Notes: generated by a model from the letters alone, not told the origin. A stretch of 10,106 nt of DNA from Gammaproteobacteria bacterium UBA4475 (GCA_002389265.1 DGOD01000031.1:1-10106); one strand, 5' to 3'; positions 1 through 7,231 are shown, counted from the first letter of the stretch. Numbers and translations are program-made.

Positions 1-21
1 GCTTTACTACCAAAAGCTTTA

Positions 22-150
22 CTATCCAAATCTCCAGTAAAACTGCTCTTCAACTTTACCAATGACTTGCGCGTTACAGTAATAAGACGGGTGCCCACAG
101 GAAAAGTTCAATAACTCCGCAATAATTACCAAAATGATTGCCGCCAGCAT
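22..150 (-). CDS. Possible 42-residue membrane or exported peptide downstream of polA
   Basis: This is a short open frame starting with ATG at 148-150 and ending with TAG at 22-24. It begins 57 bases beyond the polA stop, on the same strand. The product would open with a hydrophobic stretch (residues 1-14, MLAAIILVIIAELL), followed by a short polar tail with cysteines at residues 18 and 25 and an aromatic C-terminus (QFYWRFG). It could be a single-helix membrane peptide or a secreted one. I do not recognise a family. The frame stays open for 15 codons upstream of the ATG (encoding KRKK just before it), but I see no ATG, GTG or TTG there. The ribosome binding site is poor. An antisense frame is also open over part of the region, so chance is a real alternative. 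Confidence 0.3.
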   Translation of the reverse strand: MLAAIILVIIAELLNFSCGHPSYYCNAQVIGKVEEQFYWRFG

Positions 151-170
151 TTTTTTGCGCTTATCGTTTA

Positions 171-206
171 GCCCCCATTCAGTCCAGAGCGGGTCTCAAT
201 GGGCGC
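171..206 (-). other. Imperfect hairpin immediately after the polA stop codon
   Basis: Directly after the polA TAG, the minus-strand transcript can fold with GCGCCCATT pairing to AATGGGGGC, 8 of 9 positions matching, and with further interrupted pairing inside. No run of U follows it, so it is not a standard Rho-independent terminator. It could protect the 3' end of the mRNA or weakly attenuate read-through into the small ORF beyond. The pairing is visible; the role is inference. Confidence 0.3.
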
Positions 207-2900
207 CTAATGCGCCTCCTCCCAATTCAGGCCCACTCCCGTCTCCACCAGCAATGGCACCTTGAGTTCAACCGCCTGGCTCATCTTAGCGGTAAGGATC
301 GCGGCGACTTCATCGACCTGATCCGCATTGACCTCCAGCACTAATTCGTCATGCACCTGCATGATCATTCGGGCATCGGGCTTATCTGTGGTCAACCATC
401 GATCAACATCGATCATGGCCAGCTTGATAATATCCGCCGCCGAACCCTGCATCGGCGCATTGATCGCGGTACGTTCAGCGCCTTGGCGGCGCTGAAAATT
501 GGTAGTATTAATCTCTGGTAAATACAGGCGTCGACCAAATAGGGTCTCAACAAAACCTTGCTCGGCGGCAAGCGCCTTGGTTCGATCCATGTAATCAAGA
601 ACGCCGGGGTAGCGTTCAAAATACAGGTCAATATAAGACTGTGCATCACCACGTCCGATACCCAGCTGGCGCGCTAGGCCAAAAGCAGACATACCATAGA
701 TCAAACCAAAGTTAATCGCTTTGGCACTGCGGCGCTGATCAGCTGTCACGGCCTCAAGGCTTTGGCCAAAAACTTCAGCCGCAGTGGCCTTGTGGATATC
801 CAAGCCCTGAGCGAATGCCGTCAACAAACCCGCATCGGACGACAGGTGCGCCATGATCCGCAATTCAATTTGCGAATAGTCGGCTGCAATCAACTGATAC
901 CCTGGCGCAGCAATGAAGGCTTTACGCACCTGACGACCTTCTTCTGTTCGTATAGGTATATTTTGCAGATTGGGGTTGGTACTCGACAACCGGCCAGTAG
1001 CAGCCACTGCCTGGTGGTACGAAGTATGGATTCGTCCGGTACCAGGATTCACTTGTTTAGGTAACTGGTCCGTATAGGTAGACTTTAATTTAGACAATCC
1101 GCGATATTCGAGAATAACTTTGGGTAAAGGGTAGTCTAACGCTAACTCCTGGAGCACATCCTCTGCCGTTGACGGCTGACCTTTGGGTGTCTTTTTCTTG
1201 ACCGGCAATTGCAGCTTTTCAAAAAAGATAGTTTGCAGTTGCTTCGGCGAACCTAGATTGAATGGTTCTCCCGCCAACTCAAAAGCGTCGCGCTCCAGCT
1301 CCTCTAAGCGTTGGCTCAGTTTGGCGCTTTGTCTGTTGAGTAAACCCGTATCTAACAGCACGCCGTTACGCTCAATTCTGGACAATACACTGACCAACGG
1401 CAATTCGATTTTCTCAAACACACTTTGCAAGGACGGCAATGCGTGCAATTTTGGCCACAAGGCCTCGTGCAATTGCAAAGTGATATCAGCATCTTCCGCG
1501 GCATACTTTGACGCTATCTCGATGTCCACCTGATCGAAGGTAATCTGCTTGGCACCCTTACCGGCAACTTCCTCGAACGCGATCGTGCTCTTGCCCAGAT
1601 ACTTTAAGGCCAGGTCATCCATGTTATGCCTTGTGGCTACCGAGTTCAGCACATAGGACTCTAACATCGTGTCAAAGGCGATGCCACGCAGCTCAATGCC
1701 ATAGCGCGCCAAAACGCTCATATCATATTTAAGATTCTGCCCGATCTTCTGCTTGTTAGGGTCCTCTAGTAATCCACGCAACTCACCAAGTACCACCTCT
1801 CGAGACAGTTGTTCTGGCACACCGAGATAAGCATGCGCCAAAGGAATGTAGGCCGCCTCACCAGACTTAACACTGAATGACACGCCCACTAAGTCGGCCT
1901 GCATATAGTCAAGACTCGTGGTCTCTGTGTCGAAAGCAAAGGCCGGCGCAGCTTGTAGAATATCAATCCAACGGGCTAATTCTGCACGGCTCAGAATCGT
2001 CTGGTAGTCTGTGCCCGCAGACTCTTCCATTGGCACAGAATCACTATTACCGCGGAGTTCATCCACCCACTGCCGGAACTCATATTCTGTAAACAATTGA
2101 CGCAAGCCCTCGACATCCGGTGGCGTCAAAAGCAACTCTTCCGGCTTCACGTCAAGGGCCACGTCCAACTTGATCGTAGCTAACTGGTAGGACAGACGCA
2201 GTGTGTCTAAGGAATTTCGAAGGTTTTCGCCGACCTTGCCCTTGATCTCATCTGCATGACTAATAATACCCTCGACACTGGCATGCGCAGCAAGCCATTT
2301 GACTGCCGTTTTCGGTCCGCAATTAGGCACGCCTGGGATATTGTCAGATGCGTCACCGACGAGCGCCAAATAGTCGATGATTTGATCGGGCCGAACACCG
2401 AACTTTTCCTCAACACCGGCCTCGTCCATCATAGTATCCGTCATGGTGTTGACCAACGTGATGTGTGGATTGACCAATTGCGCCATATCCTTATCACCGG
2501 TTGAGATTAGCACGGCCATTTGCCGCCGGGTCGCTTCCTCGGCCAAGGTGCCAATCACATCATCCGCCTCAACCCCCTCGATGATCAGCAGCGGCAGGCC
2601 CATTTTTCGAATGATGTCCTGTATCGGCAGAATTTGTTCTCGCAGTTCGTCGGGCATCGCCGCCCGGTTTTCCTTATAGGCAGGATACAGCGTGTTTCTG
2701 AAAGACTTACCCTTGGCATCGAACACGACAGCAATATGGCTCTGGGGATAGTCAGCCATCAGCTTCCTGATCATGCTGATGACACCTCTGATAGCACCGG
2801 TGTGGGCGCCCTTGGTACTCATCAACTTGGGTAGTGCATGGTAGGCACGGAAAAGGTAGGATGAACCATCAATCAGAACCAGTGGGTAGTTGTCTTTCAT
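207..2900 (-). CDS. polA: DNA polymerase I (5' nuclease, 3'-5' exonuclease and polymerase domains)
   Basis: PolA fills gaps in repair and removes Okazaki primers in the cytoplasm. The 897-residue product has the full family length. The 5' nuclease domain (about 1-290) shows DGSSYLFRAY at 11-20, STGDKDMAQLV at 133-143 and the helix-hairpin-helix VGDASDNIPG at 181-190. The proofreading domain is intact: D324 and E326 in DTET (Exo I), D393 in NLKYD (Exo II), Y466 and D470 (Exo III). The polymerase domain carries motif A DYSQIELR (674-681), the O-helix RRSAKAINFGLIYG (723-736) and motif C QVHDE (848-852). F731 is the position where Phe discriminates against dideoxynucleotides in E. coli Pol I. 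I chose the ATG at 2898-2900, because the protein then begins MKDNYPLVLIDGSS as in homologues; the 16-residue longer reading would need a TTG start. No clear promoter is visible. The gene diverges from the DUF2782 gene with 34 bases between starts. Confidence 0.98.
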   Translation of the reverse strand: MKDNYPLVLIDGSSYLFRAYHALPKLMSTKGAHTGAIRGVISMIRKLMADYPQSHIAVVFDAKGKSFRNTLYPAYKENRAAMPDELREQILPIQDIIRKMGLPLLIIEGVEADDVIGTLAEEATRRQMAVLISTGDKDMAQLVNPHITLVNTMTDTMMDEAGVEEKFGVRPDQIIDYLALVGDASDNIPGVPNCGPKTAVKWLAAHASVEGIISHADEIKGKVGENLRNSLDTLRLSYQLATIKLDVALDVKPEELLLTPPDVEGLRQLFTEYEFRQWVDELRGNSDSVPMEESAGTDYQTILSRAELARWIDILQAAPAFAFDTETTSLDYMQADLVGVSFSVKSGEAAYIPLAHAYLGVPEQLSREVVLGELRGLLEDPNKQKIGQNLKYDMSVLARYGIELRGIAFDTMLESYVLNSVATRHNMDDLALKYLGKSTIAFEEVAGKGAKQITFDQVDIEIASKYAAEDADITLQLHEALWPKLHALPSLQSVFEKIELPLVSVLSRIERNGVLLDTGLLNRQSAKLSQRLEELERDAFELAGEPFNLGSPKQLQTIFFEKLQLPVKKKTPKGQPSTAEDVLQELALDYPLPKVILEYRGLSKLKSTYTDQLPKQVNPGTGRIHTSYHQAVAATGRLSSTNPNLQNIPIRTEEGRQVRKAFIAAPGYQLIAADYSQIELRIMAHLSSDAGLLTAFAQGLDIHKATAAEVFGQSLEAVTADQRRSAKAINFGLIYGMSAFGLARQLGIGRGDAQSYIDLYFERYPGVLDYMDRTKALAAEQGFVETLFGRRLYLPEINTTNFQRRQGAERTAINAPMQGSAADIIKLAMIDVDRWLTTDKPDARMIMQVHDELVLEVNADQVDEVAAILTAKMSQAVELKVPLLVETGVGLNWEEAH

Positions 2901-2921
2901 CTTGAATCGCTCAGGTATTTT

Positions 2922-2926
2922 GGGGA
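2922..2926 (+). promoter_or_regulatory. Ribosome binding site that fixes the DUF2782 start
   Basis: GGGGA lies 8 bases before the GTG at 2935-2937. It supports that GTG over the upstream TTG at 2890, which would overlap polA and would place extra residues before the signal peptide. Confidence 0.55.
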
Positions 2927-2934
2927 ACCATACT

Positions 2935-3246
2935 GTGAACTCACGCAACTTTCCAATCCTAGTTCAACTTGTGTTGTTGTTATGCTGCAGTAGCTTTTTC
3001 TATGCGGTTTCAGCGAGTGAAATTGCCCTGCCAGACCCGGCCAGCGAGGGTCGCGATGTAGAAATTGTGGTGGGCGAGGATCGCACGATTTATGAATACC
3101 GCACTAACGGTATCTTGATGATGATCAAAGTTGTCCCAAAAAAGGGCAGCCCGTACTATATGGTGCCTGCTGACGGGTCACCGCATTTCACCGACCTTGA
3201 TCATAGCAAACGTCTTTATCCTAGCTGGGTGTTATTCGAGTGGTAA
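2935..3246 (+). CDS. DUF2782 family exported protein
   Basis: A 103-residue protein of unknown function, recognised as DUF2782 from its core: a short beta-rich segment with EDRTIYEYRTNG (48-59), LMMIKVVPKKGSPYYMV (61-77) and the C-terminal PSWVLFEW. The N-terminus is a signal peptide: NSRNFP, a hydrophobic core (about 8-25), and a likely cleavage near AVSA-S (24-28). The mature protein would be a small periplasmic domain of about 75 residues. Cysteines at 17-18 fall in the hydrophobic core and do not form a convincing lipobox. The start is GTG with GGGGA upstream. The gene ends 3 bases before thrB and diverges from polA, an arrangement also known in Pseudomonas. The family name is firm; the function is unknown, and nothing here links it directly to threonine synthesis. 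Confidence 0.88.
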   Translation: MNSRNFPILVQLVLLLCCSSFFYAVSASEIALPDPASEGRDVEIVVGEDRTIYEYRTNGILMMIKVVPKKGSPYYMVPADGSPHFTDLDHSKRLYPSWVLFEW

Positions 3247-3249
3247 TCT

Positions 3250-4164
3250 GTGGCTGTCTTTACTAGCTTTTCCGAGTCCGCATTAAGCCGTTATCTGTGC
3301 ATGTTTGAACTTGGCGAGCTTGTCTCTTGCACGCCAATTACTACCGGCATAGAAAACTCCAACTACTTCGTTAACCTGCAAGTAGACGATGTGATTAGCG
3401 AGTATGTGCTGACCATCAACGAAGGGCTGAGCTTTCAAGAAGCCCCTTTTTTCAGTCAGCTCTTGAACCAGCTTGCGCGCGCAGGCATACCGGTACCGGC
3501 ACCCAAACGCACGCTAGACGGCATGTCGAGCACAATATTTTGCGGCAAACCAACCTGGCTGTTTCCGAAACTGAGCGGGGCCCACCCGCAAACTGTCAAC
3601 GATCAGCAATGCCATCAGATCGGTCAAGCACTCGCCAATCTCCACGCCGCTGCTAGCAGCGTCACGCTCACCCGATCGAACCCCTATGATTTTGATTGGG
3701 CAAAGGCAACACTCGATCAGCTCAGCTCTAGACTCGCTACCGCAGATCAACATTTACTCAGAGCGATACTGACCGAACACCAGGAGCTAGAGGCGTTGGA
3801 CTTACCCATGGGCATCGTTCATGGCGACTTATTTCGCGACAATGCATTATTTATCGACGATACTTTGACAGGTATTATCGACTTTTATCACGCTTGCCAG
3901 GATAGTCTGATTCAGGATCTGGCGATCACGGTAAACGACTGGTGCAGCGATTCCAACGGACAGATGGATTCCAGGCGAAAAAACAGTTTGATCGCAGGCT
4001 ATGAAAGTGTTCGGTCATTGACGCTCGAAGAGCGCGGTGCTTTGATCGCCTTTCAGCGAGTTGGCGCTTTAAGGTTTGTTCTAACAAGGTTTCTAAGCGG
4101 CGAGGGAGACGCGCACCTAAAAGACCCTGAGGAGTTTTTAAGAATCGCGCGACGGCTGGGATAA
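3250..4164 (+). CDS. thrB: Homoserine kinase, type II (aminoglycoside phosphotransferase fold)
   Basis: ThrB phosphorylates homoserine with ATP to O-phosphohomoserine, the substrate of threonine synthase, in the cytoplasm. The 304-residue product matches the Pseudomonas-type enzyme, which has a protein-kinase-like APH fold and not the GHMP fold of E. coli ThrB. The N-terminal lobe includes TTGIENSNYFV (31-41). The catalytic loop is HGDLFRDN (191-198) with D193 as the likely catalytic base, and IIDFYHACQD (209-218) gives the metal-binding D211. The start is GTG at 3250, and the first residues (MAVFTSFSESAL) align with the usual family beginning. GAGTGG at 3238-3243, inside the last DUF2782 codons, can serve as its ribosome binding site, so the two genes are probably translationally linked. 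The stop is 13 bases from the stop of the convergent sco gene, with no clear terminator between. Confidence 0.96.
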   Translation: MAVFTSFSESALSRYLCMFELGELVSCTPITTGIENSNYFVNLQVDDVISEYVLTINEGLSFQEAPFFSQLLNQLARAGIPVPAPKRTLDGMSSTIFCGKPTWLFPKLSGAHPQTVNDQQCHQIGQALANLHAAASSVTLTRSNPYDFDWAKATLDQLSSRLATADQHLLRAILTEHQELEALDLPMGIVHGDLFRDNALFIDDTLTGIIDFYHACQDSLIQDLAITVNDWCSDSNGQMDSRRKNSLIAGYESVRSLTLEERGALIAFQRVGALRFVLTRFLSGEGDAHLKDPEEFLRIARRLG

Positions 4165-4177
4165 ACACTAACTCAAA

Positions 4178-4795
4178 TTATCGCTGTAACGAGTCGACAA
4201 TTTTTTGAATTTTTTCAGCTTGATGAGGTGCTTTGATAAAACCCGCATATCGACCGAACGGATCCACGACCACAATACTCGCACTGTGATCAATGGTGTA
4301 GGTCCCAGGCTCTGCACCCGGGACCTTGCCGAAAGCGACGTTGACGTTAGTCGCAAACCCAACAATGCTGTCAAAACTACCAGTAAAACCCTGAAAATCA
4401 GGATTAAAACCTGCCAAATAGCTGGCTAGCTGAGCCGGCGTGTCGCGCTCTGGATCAACACTCACCAACACGACTTGCGGCGGAGTCTGCATCTTCTTGA
4501 CAGCGCGATTAAGCACGCCGAGCGTGGTCGGACAAATATCTGGGCAGTAAGTGAAGCCAAAAAATAACAGCGACCAATGACCTTTCAGAGTTGCGACACC
4601 AACAGTTTCGCCATTCTGGTCCGTCAGACTGAACGGTTTAATCTCCCGTGCCTGCGGAAAGCCAAAGTAGCCTAACTCCTGATATTCGATAACGCTCAAA
4701 CTTTTTGGCGTCATAAAATTATTCAAGAACAAGCCAAGGATCAGCGCGATGAACCCCGCAATGATCAGCAAAGTATGTCGAATGCCCTTTGTCAT
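4178..4795 (-). CDS. sco: Sco1/SenC/PrrC copper chaperone for cytochrome c oxidase CuA site
   Basis: Sco proteins are membrane-anchored thioredoxin-fold proteins that deliver copper to, or reduce, the CuA site of oxidase subunit II on the periplasmic face. The product has 205 residues: an N-terminal membrane anchor (about 8-27), then a soluble domain with FFGFTYCPDICPTTL (78-92). This contains the metal-binding C84 and C88, and the third ligand is H170 in TIDHSAS. VSVDPERDTP (111-120) and VVDPFGRYAGFI (176-187) are also typical. All three copper ligands are present, so it should be functional. It is the last gene of the minus-strand unit SURF1, Sco-like, cyoE, sco, 42 bases after cyoE. The ribosome binding site is weak (AGAG). 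Confidence 0.96.
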   Translation of the reverse strand: MTKGIRHTLLIIAGFIALILGLFLNNFMTPKSLSVIEYQELGYFGFPQAREIKPFSLTDQNGETVGVATLKGHWSLLFFGFTYCPDICPTTLGVLNRAVKKMQTPPQVVLVSVDPERDTPAQLASYLAGFNPDFQGFTGSFDSIVGFATNVNVAFGKVPGAEPGTYTIDHSASIVVVDPFGRYAGFIKAPHQAEKIQKIVDSLQR

Positions 4796-4827
4796 AAAGT
4801 ACTCTAGTTGGCAAAAATGGATTAAGC

Positions 4828-4845
4828 CTGTCTCGTGTCAGACAG
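4828..4845 (-). repeat. Perfect 6-bp inverted repeat spanning the cyoE stop codon
   Basis: CTGTCT and AGACAG flank a 6-base loop, and the loop and right arm contain the cyoE stop codon. A run of five T on the minus strand follows only about a dozen bases later, so it is a poor terminator. It could modulate translation or transcript ends between cyoE and sco. A stem this short may also be chance. Confidence 0.3.
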
Positions 4846-5764
4846 ACTTAAGGTGCAGTATGTAATCTACGGGGAAGGCATAGTGATCGATTAGCAGCGC
4901 CAAAAACAAGAGCATCAAATAGACAATAGAATAGCGAAAGGTCTCTCTGGGCGCACGGCGATTGGTGCCTTTTAGTAACACCAAGCTCCAGTATAGAAAA
5001 CCGCCACCAAGTGCCAGGGCAGAAACTAAATAGAACAGATTACTCATGCCAATCAAATAAGGCAGGATAGTGACCAAAATCATCACAATCGTATAGAGCA
5101 GTATATGGAGCTTGGTGTACTGCTCACCATGGGTCACCGGCAACATAGGAATATCCACCTTGCGATACTCGTCGACCCGATCGATCGCCAACGCCCAAAA
5201 ATGCGGTGGCGTCCACGCGAAAATAATCAACACCAGCAGCAAGCCACCGCCATCAATGCTATTGGTCACAGCTGTCCAACCGAATAACGGTGGCGCAGCA
5301 CCGAACAGTCCACCAATCACAATATTCTGGGGTGTCGCACGCTTCAAGTACGCCGTGTAAATGACACCATAGCCAACCCACGAGGCTAAATTCAGCCAAG
5401 CAGTCAGCGGATTGACCAGCGCATACAGCAAAACGAAACCAAGAATACCCGTGGCAGCCACAAATACAGCGCCTTGAACATTGGTGACTCGACCTTGGGC
5501 CACCGGACGACTGCGCGTACGTGCCATGTCGGCATCAATCTTCGAATCCAACAGGTGGTTCAGTGCAGCGGCCGAGCCTGCAACCAGGGCAATACCCAGA
5601 TTACCAAACAACAAGATGTCCCAGGGCACCATCCCAGGGGTCGCCAAAAACATACCGGCGACGGAGCACAGCAGCATCAGCATAACGACCTTGGGTTTGC
5701 ACATCTCCAGGTAGTCTCGCCAGCTGTTGTTCGGCGCTAAGGTGTAACTATTGGCTTCAGACAC
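4838..5764 (-). CDS. cyoE: Protoheme IX farnesyltransferase (heme O synthase)
   Basis: CyoE/CtaB, an inner-membrane UbiA-family prenyltransferase, transfers a farnesyl group to heme B to make heme O, the precursor of heme A. The 308-residue product has the usual length and about nine hydrophobic segments. The first Asp-rich motif is NHLLDSKIDADMARTRSRP (69-87) with N69, D73 and D77; the second region is DEYRKVDIPMLPVTHG (198-213). MCKPKVV (21-27) and APPLFGW (157-163) are typical too. The start is GTG at 5762-5764, with AGAAG about 9 bases upstream; no better in-frame start is visible. It is 94 bases downstream of the Sco-like gene. In related clusters (for example Pseudomonas) ctaA sits there, but not here. 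The name ctaB is equally valid. Confidence 0.97.
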   Translation of the reverse strand: MSEANSYTLAPNNSWRDYLEMCKPKVVMLMLLCSVAGMFLATPGMVPWDILLFGNLGIALVAGSAAALNHLLDSKIDADMARTRSRPVAQGRVTNVQGAVFVAATGILGFVLLYALVNPLTAWLNLASWVGYGVIYTAYLKRATPQNIVIGGLFGAAPPLFGWTAVTNSIDGGGLLLVLIIFAWTPPHFWALAIDRVDEYRKVDIPMLPVTHGEQYTKLHILLYTIVMILVTILPYLIGMSNLFYLVSALALGGGFLYWSLVLLKGTNRRAPRETFRYSIVYLMLLFLALLIDHYAFPVDYILHLKSV

Positions 5765-5800
5765 GATATAAAGCTTCTTTGAATGTCATAACGGACCTGC

Positions 5801-5829
5801 ATAGTAACGAAATATGGTGATGTTTTCAG
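5801..5829 (-). promoter_or_regulatory. Weak candidate promoter for cyoE-sco
   Basis: On the minus strand CTGAAA (5824-5829) and TACTAT (5801-5806) are 17 bases apart. Each matches the sigma-70 consensus at 4 of 6 positions. It lies in the 94-base gap before cyoE. The spacing is ideal but the boxes are weak, and the gene may simply be read from the SURF1 promoter. Confidence 0.22.
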
Positions 5830-5858
5830 TCGGTATTTTCACGCAGAGCTACCAAACT

Positions 5859-6479
5859 CTAGCCAATGTTGGAGATTTTCAGCAGATGACGGATATCTTT
5901 GCGCAAAGGCATGCCAATTTTATCAAATCGATAAAGCATCATGATATTGCCATTTGGATCCATCAGCAAAATGACTGGCTCGTCCATTGCACCGAGGGAG
6001 GAGCGACTGGCAAGCGCGCTTGTTAATGCCAGCGCATCATAGTCATAGCTCAGCAGGTCTGGATGTTCGGTTTCAATTAGACTTAACAGTGGTTCGTCAG
6101 CTGACTCGCTGTGCAGGGCCACGCGCTGAACGCGATCTGCATCTTTGCCAAGCCCGATAACGATTTGGCGGCTTAGGTATAGTCGTTGAACACAGACTTC
6201 ATCGCAATGGCCAGCGACGGGGATAAGGAGGGTCCAAACACCAGGCGGGATGGGCGTTGCATCCACCAGATTGAGAGTGGCAACAGCCAAGGGTGGCTGT
6301 ATCAGCTCTCCTTCATTCGTGGTCGATACTGGGATTAGCTCAGGGAAATAAAAAAACATCGCATAGGCAATCATCATGGGCACGACGGCGATGCTGAACA
6401 GTGCGACGAGCTTGCTGCGGTTACGCCTGCGCTCCATAGCTACATCGGTCAAACTTTTATCCTGGTCTTCAGTATTCAT
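5859..6479 (-). CDS. Membrane-anchored Sco/thioredoxin-like protein of the cytochrome oxidase cluster
   Basis: A 206-residue protein equivalent by position to the uncharacterised gene between SURF1 and COX15 in Pseudomonas oxidase clusters. It has a basic cytoplasmic N-terminus (ERRRNRSK, 16-23), one membrane helix (about 24-45), and a periplasmic domain resembling a thioredoxin fold. GHCDEVCVQRL (90-100) gives a C-x3-C pair (C92, C96) like the Sco copper site, and ILLMDPNGNIMMLYR (170-184) parallels the Sco strand VVDPFGRY. On an ungapped match to the neighbouring Sco, its copper-binding His falls on D166, so metal binding may differ or be absent. A thiol-reducing or assembly role for the oxidase is plausible but unproven. 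Its ATG overlaps the SURF1 stop by 4 bases (ATGA), so the two are translationally coupled. Confidence 0.85.
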   Translation of the reverse strand: MNTEDQDKSLTDVAMERRRNRSKLVALFSIAVVPMMIAYAMFFYFPELIPVSTTNEGELIQPPLAVATLNLVDATPIPPGVWTLLIPVAGHCDEVCVQRLYLSRQIVIGLGKDADRVQRVALHSESADEPLLSLIETEHPDLLSYDYDALALTSALASRSSLGAMDEPVILLMDPNGNIMMLYRFDKIGMPLRKDIRHLLKISNIG

Positions 6480-7210
6480 CTAGTTTCCTCGTCTCGAACG
6501 GGCGATCTTAAGGTGAAGTAGCCAAATGCGATAAGCACAGCAAAAGCCATTAAGAACCATTGCACCGCGTATCCCATGTGCTTATCGGGAGACACGGTCG
6601 TCACTAGCCAGTAACGGGGCAGAGCAAAAGGGTCTGCCGCATTAAGTCTTATCAGATGTGGATAGAGTGGCATGTTGAGGGCCTGCTCAAGAGTCTGAGG
6701 GTTAGTGCTTTGGACAATACCGAGTTCGTCCATCAGCTCTGCTGCGCTGAACTGCTCATCCTTAGCGGTTGATACGTAAACATGGCCAAACAAGTTTAAT
6801 TTGCCTTGAGCCGTGGGAGGAATTTGTGGCCTGGTAAGACGAGTTGCCGCCATTGGGACAAAGCCACGGTCAACCAAAAAAGCCTGGTTGGTCACGCTAT
6901 CGGTGAAGACCTGTAATACTTCGAAGCCAACTCGCCCGTTTAACACCACATTATCTCTCAAGAGCGCAGGCTGATCATGGTAGTAACCGCTGAGAGTGAC
7001 AGGGAGACCGTCGACGCCTTCGGCGAGCCGCAATAGGTCTGCCGCTGGTAATGCCGGTTGATTGGTACGAGCCTCGTTGCGCTTAAGAAGTTCGACTTTT
7101 TCGGTAGTCCGGTCGAGCTGCCAGAATCCAAGACTGATGAAGCTGACCAAGCAAGCACAGGAAAACACGCTCATCTTCCAGTTTAGATTCAATTGTAAGG
7201 GTCTATTCAT
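6476..7210 (-). CDS. SURF1/Shy1 family cytochrome c oxidase assembly protein
   Basis: SURF1 proteins help insert or hold heme A during assembly of oxidase subunit I in the inner membrane. With the ATG at 7208-7210 the product has 244 residues, two terminal membrane helices (about 14-31 and 214-234) and a periplasmic domain between. Family motifs are LGFWQLDR (27-34), LVDRGFVPM (112-120) and HMGYAVQWF (211-219). A longer reading from GTG at 7222 adds only four residues and comes very close to the candidate -10 box, so I prefer the ATG. No strong ribosome binding site is seen. The stop overlaps the start of the following Sco-like gene. It is the first gene of the second minus-strand unit, and diverges from the DUF2909 gene. 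Confidence 0.94.
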   Translation of the reverse strand: MNRPLQLNLNWKMSVFSCACLVSFISLGFWQLDRTTEKVELLKRNEARTNQPALPAADLLRLAEGVDGLPVTLSGYYHDQPALLRDNVVLNGRVGFEVLQVFTDSVTNQAFLVDRGFVPMAATRLTRPQIPPTAQGKLNLFGHVYVSTAKDEQFSAAELMDELGIVQSTNPQTLEQALNMPLYPHLIRLNAADPFALPRYWLVTTVSPDKHMGYAVQWFLMAFAVLIAFGYFTLRSPVRDEETR

Positions 7211-7223
7211 TTGGGCTTTCACC

Positions 7224-7231
7224 AGTATAAT
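7224..7231. promoter_or_regulatory. Overlapping -10 boxes of a divergent promoter for SURF1 and DUF2909
   Basis: The plus strand has a perfect TATAAT at 7226-7231, aimed at the DUF2909 gene. The minus strand reads TATACT (5 of 6 consensus positions) at 7229-7224, aimed at SURF1. Only 60 bases separate the two start codons. The -35 regions are poor on both sides, so activators or other contacts may be needed. A minus-strand transcript from here would have a very short leader before the SURF1 ATG at 7210. Confidence 0.42.

Noticed and set aside
1..114. Open plus-strand frame from the left edge, 37 codons to TAA at 112-114, possibly the end of a gene convergent to polA
   Set aside because: It has no recognisable motif, is partly a short repeat, and its codons lie exactly opposite the minus-strand 42-residue ORF. 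Sequence to the left would be needed to support it.
1..206. Spot 42 (spf) small RNA, which follows polA in enterics and vibrios
   Set aside because: Neither its conserved 5' region nor its strong terminator hairpin is visible on either strand.
138..344. Plus-strand 68-codon frame
   Set aside because: It is mostly antisense to the conserved 3' end of polA, and shows no family features.
4178..4230. Two runs of T near the end of sco as a thrB terminator
   Set aside because: No stable GC-rich hairpin precedes the T runs; they are codons of the sco C-terminus.
5814..6026. Plus-strand frame overlapping the place where ctaA might be
   Set aside because: It is antisense to the end of the Sco-like gene, with no resemblance to CtaA and on the wrong strand, so it is not a remnant.
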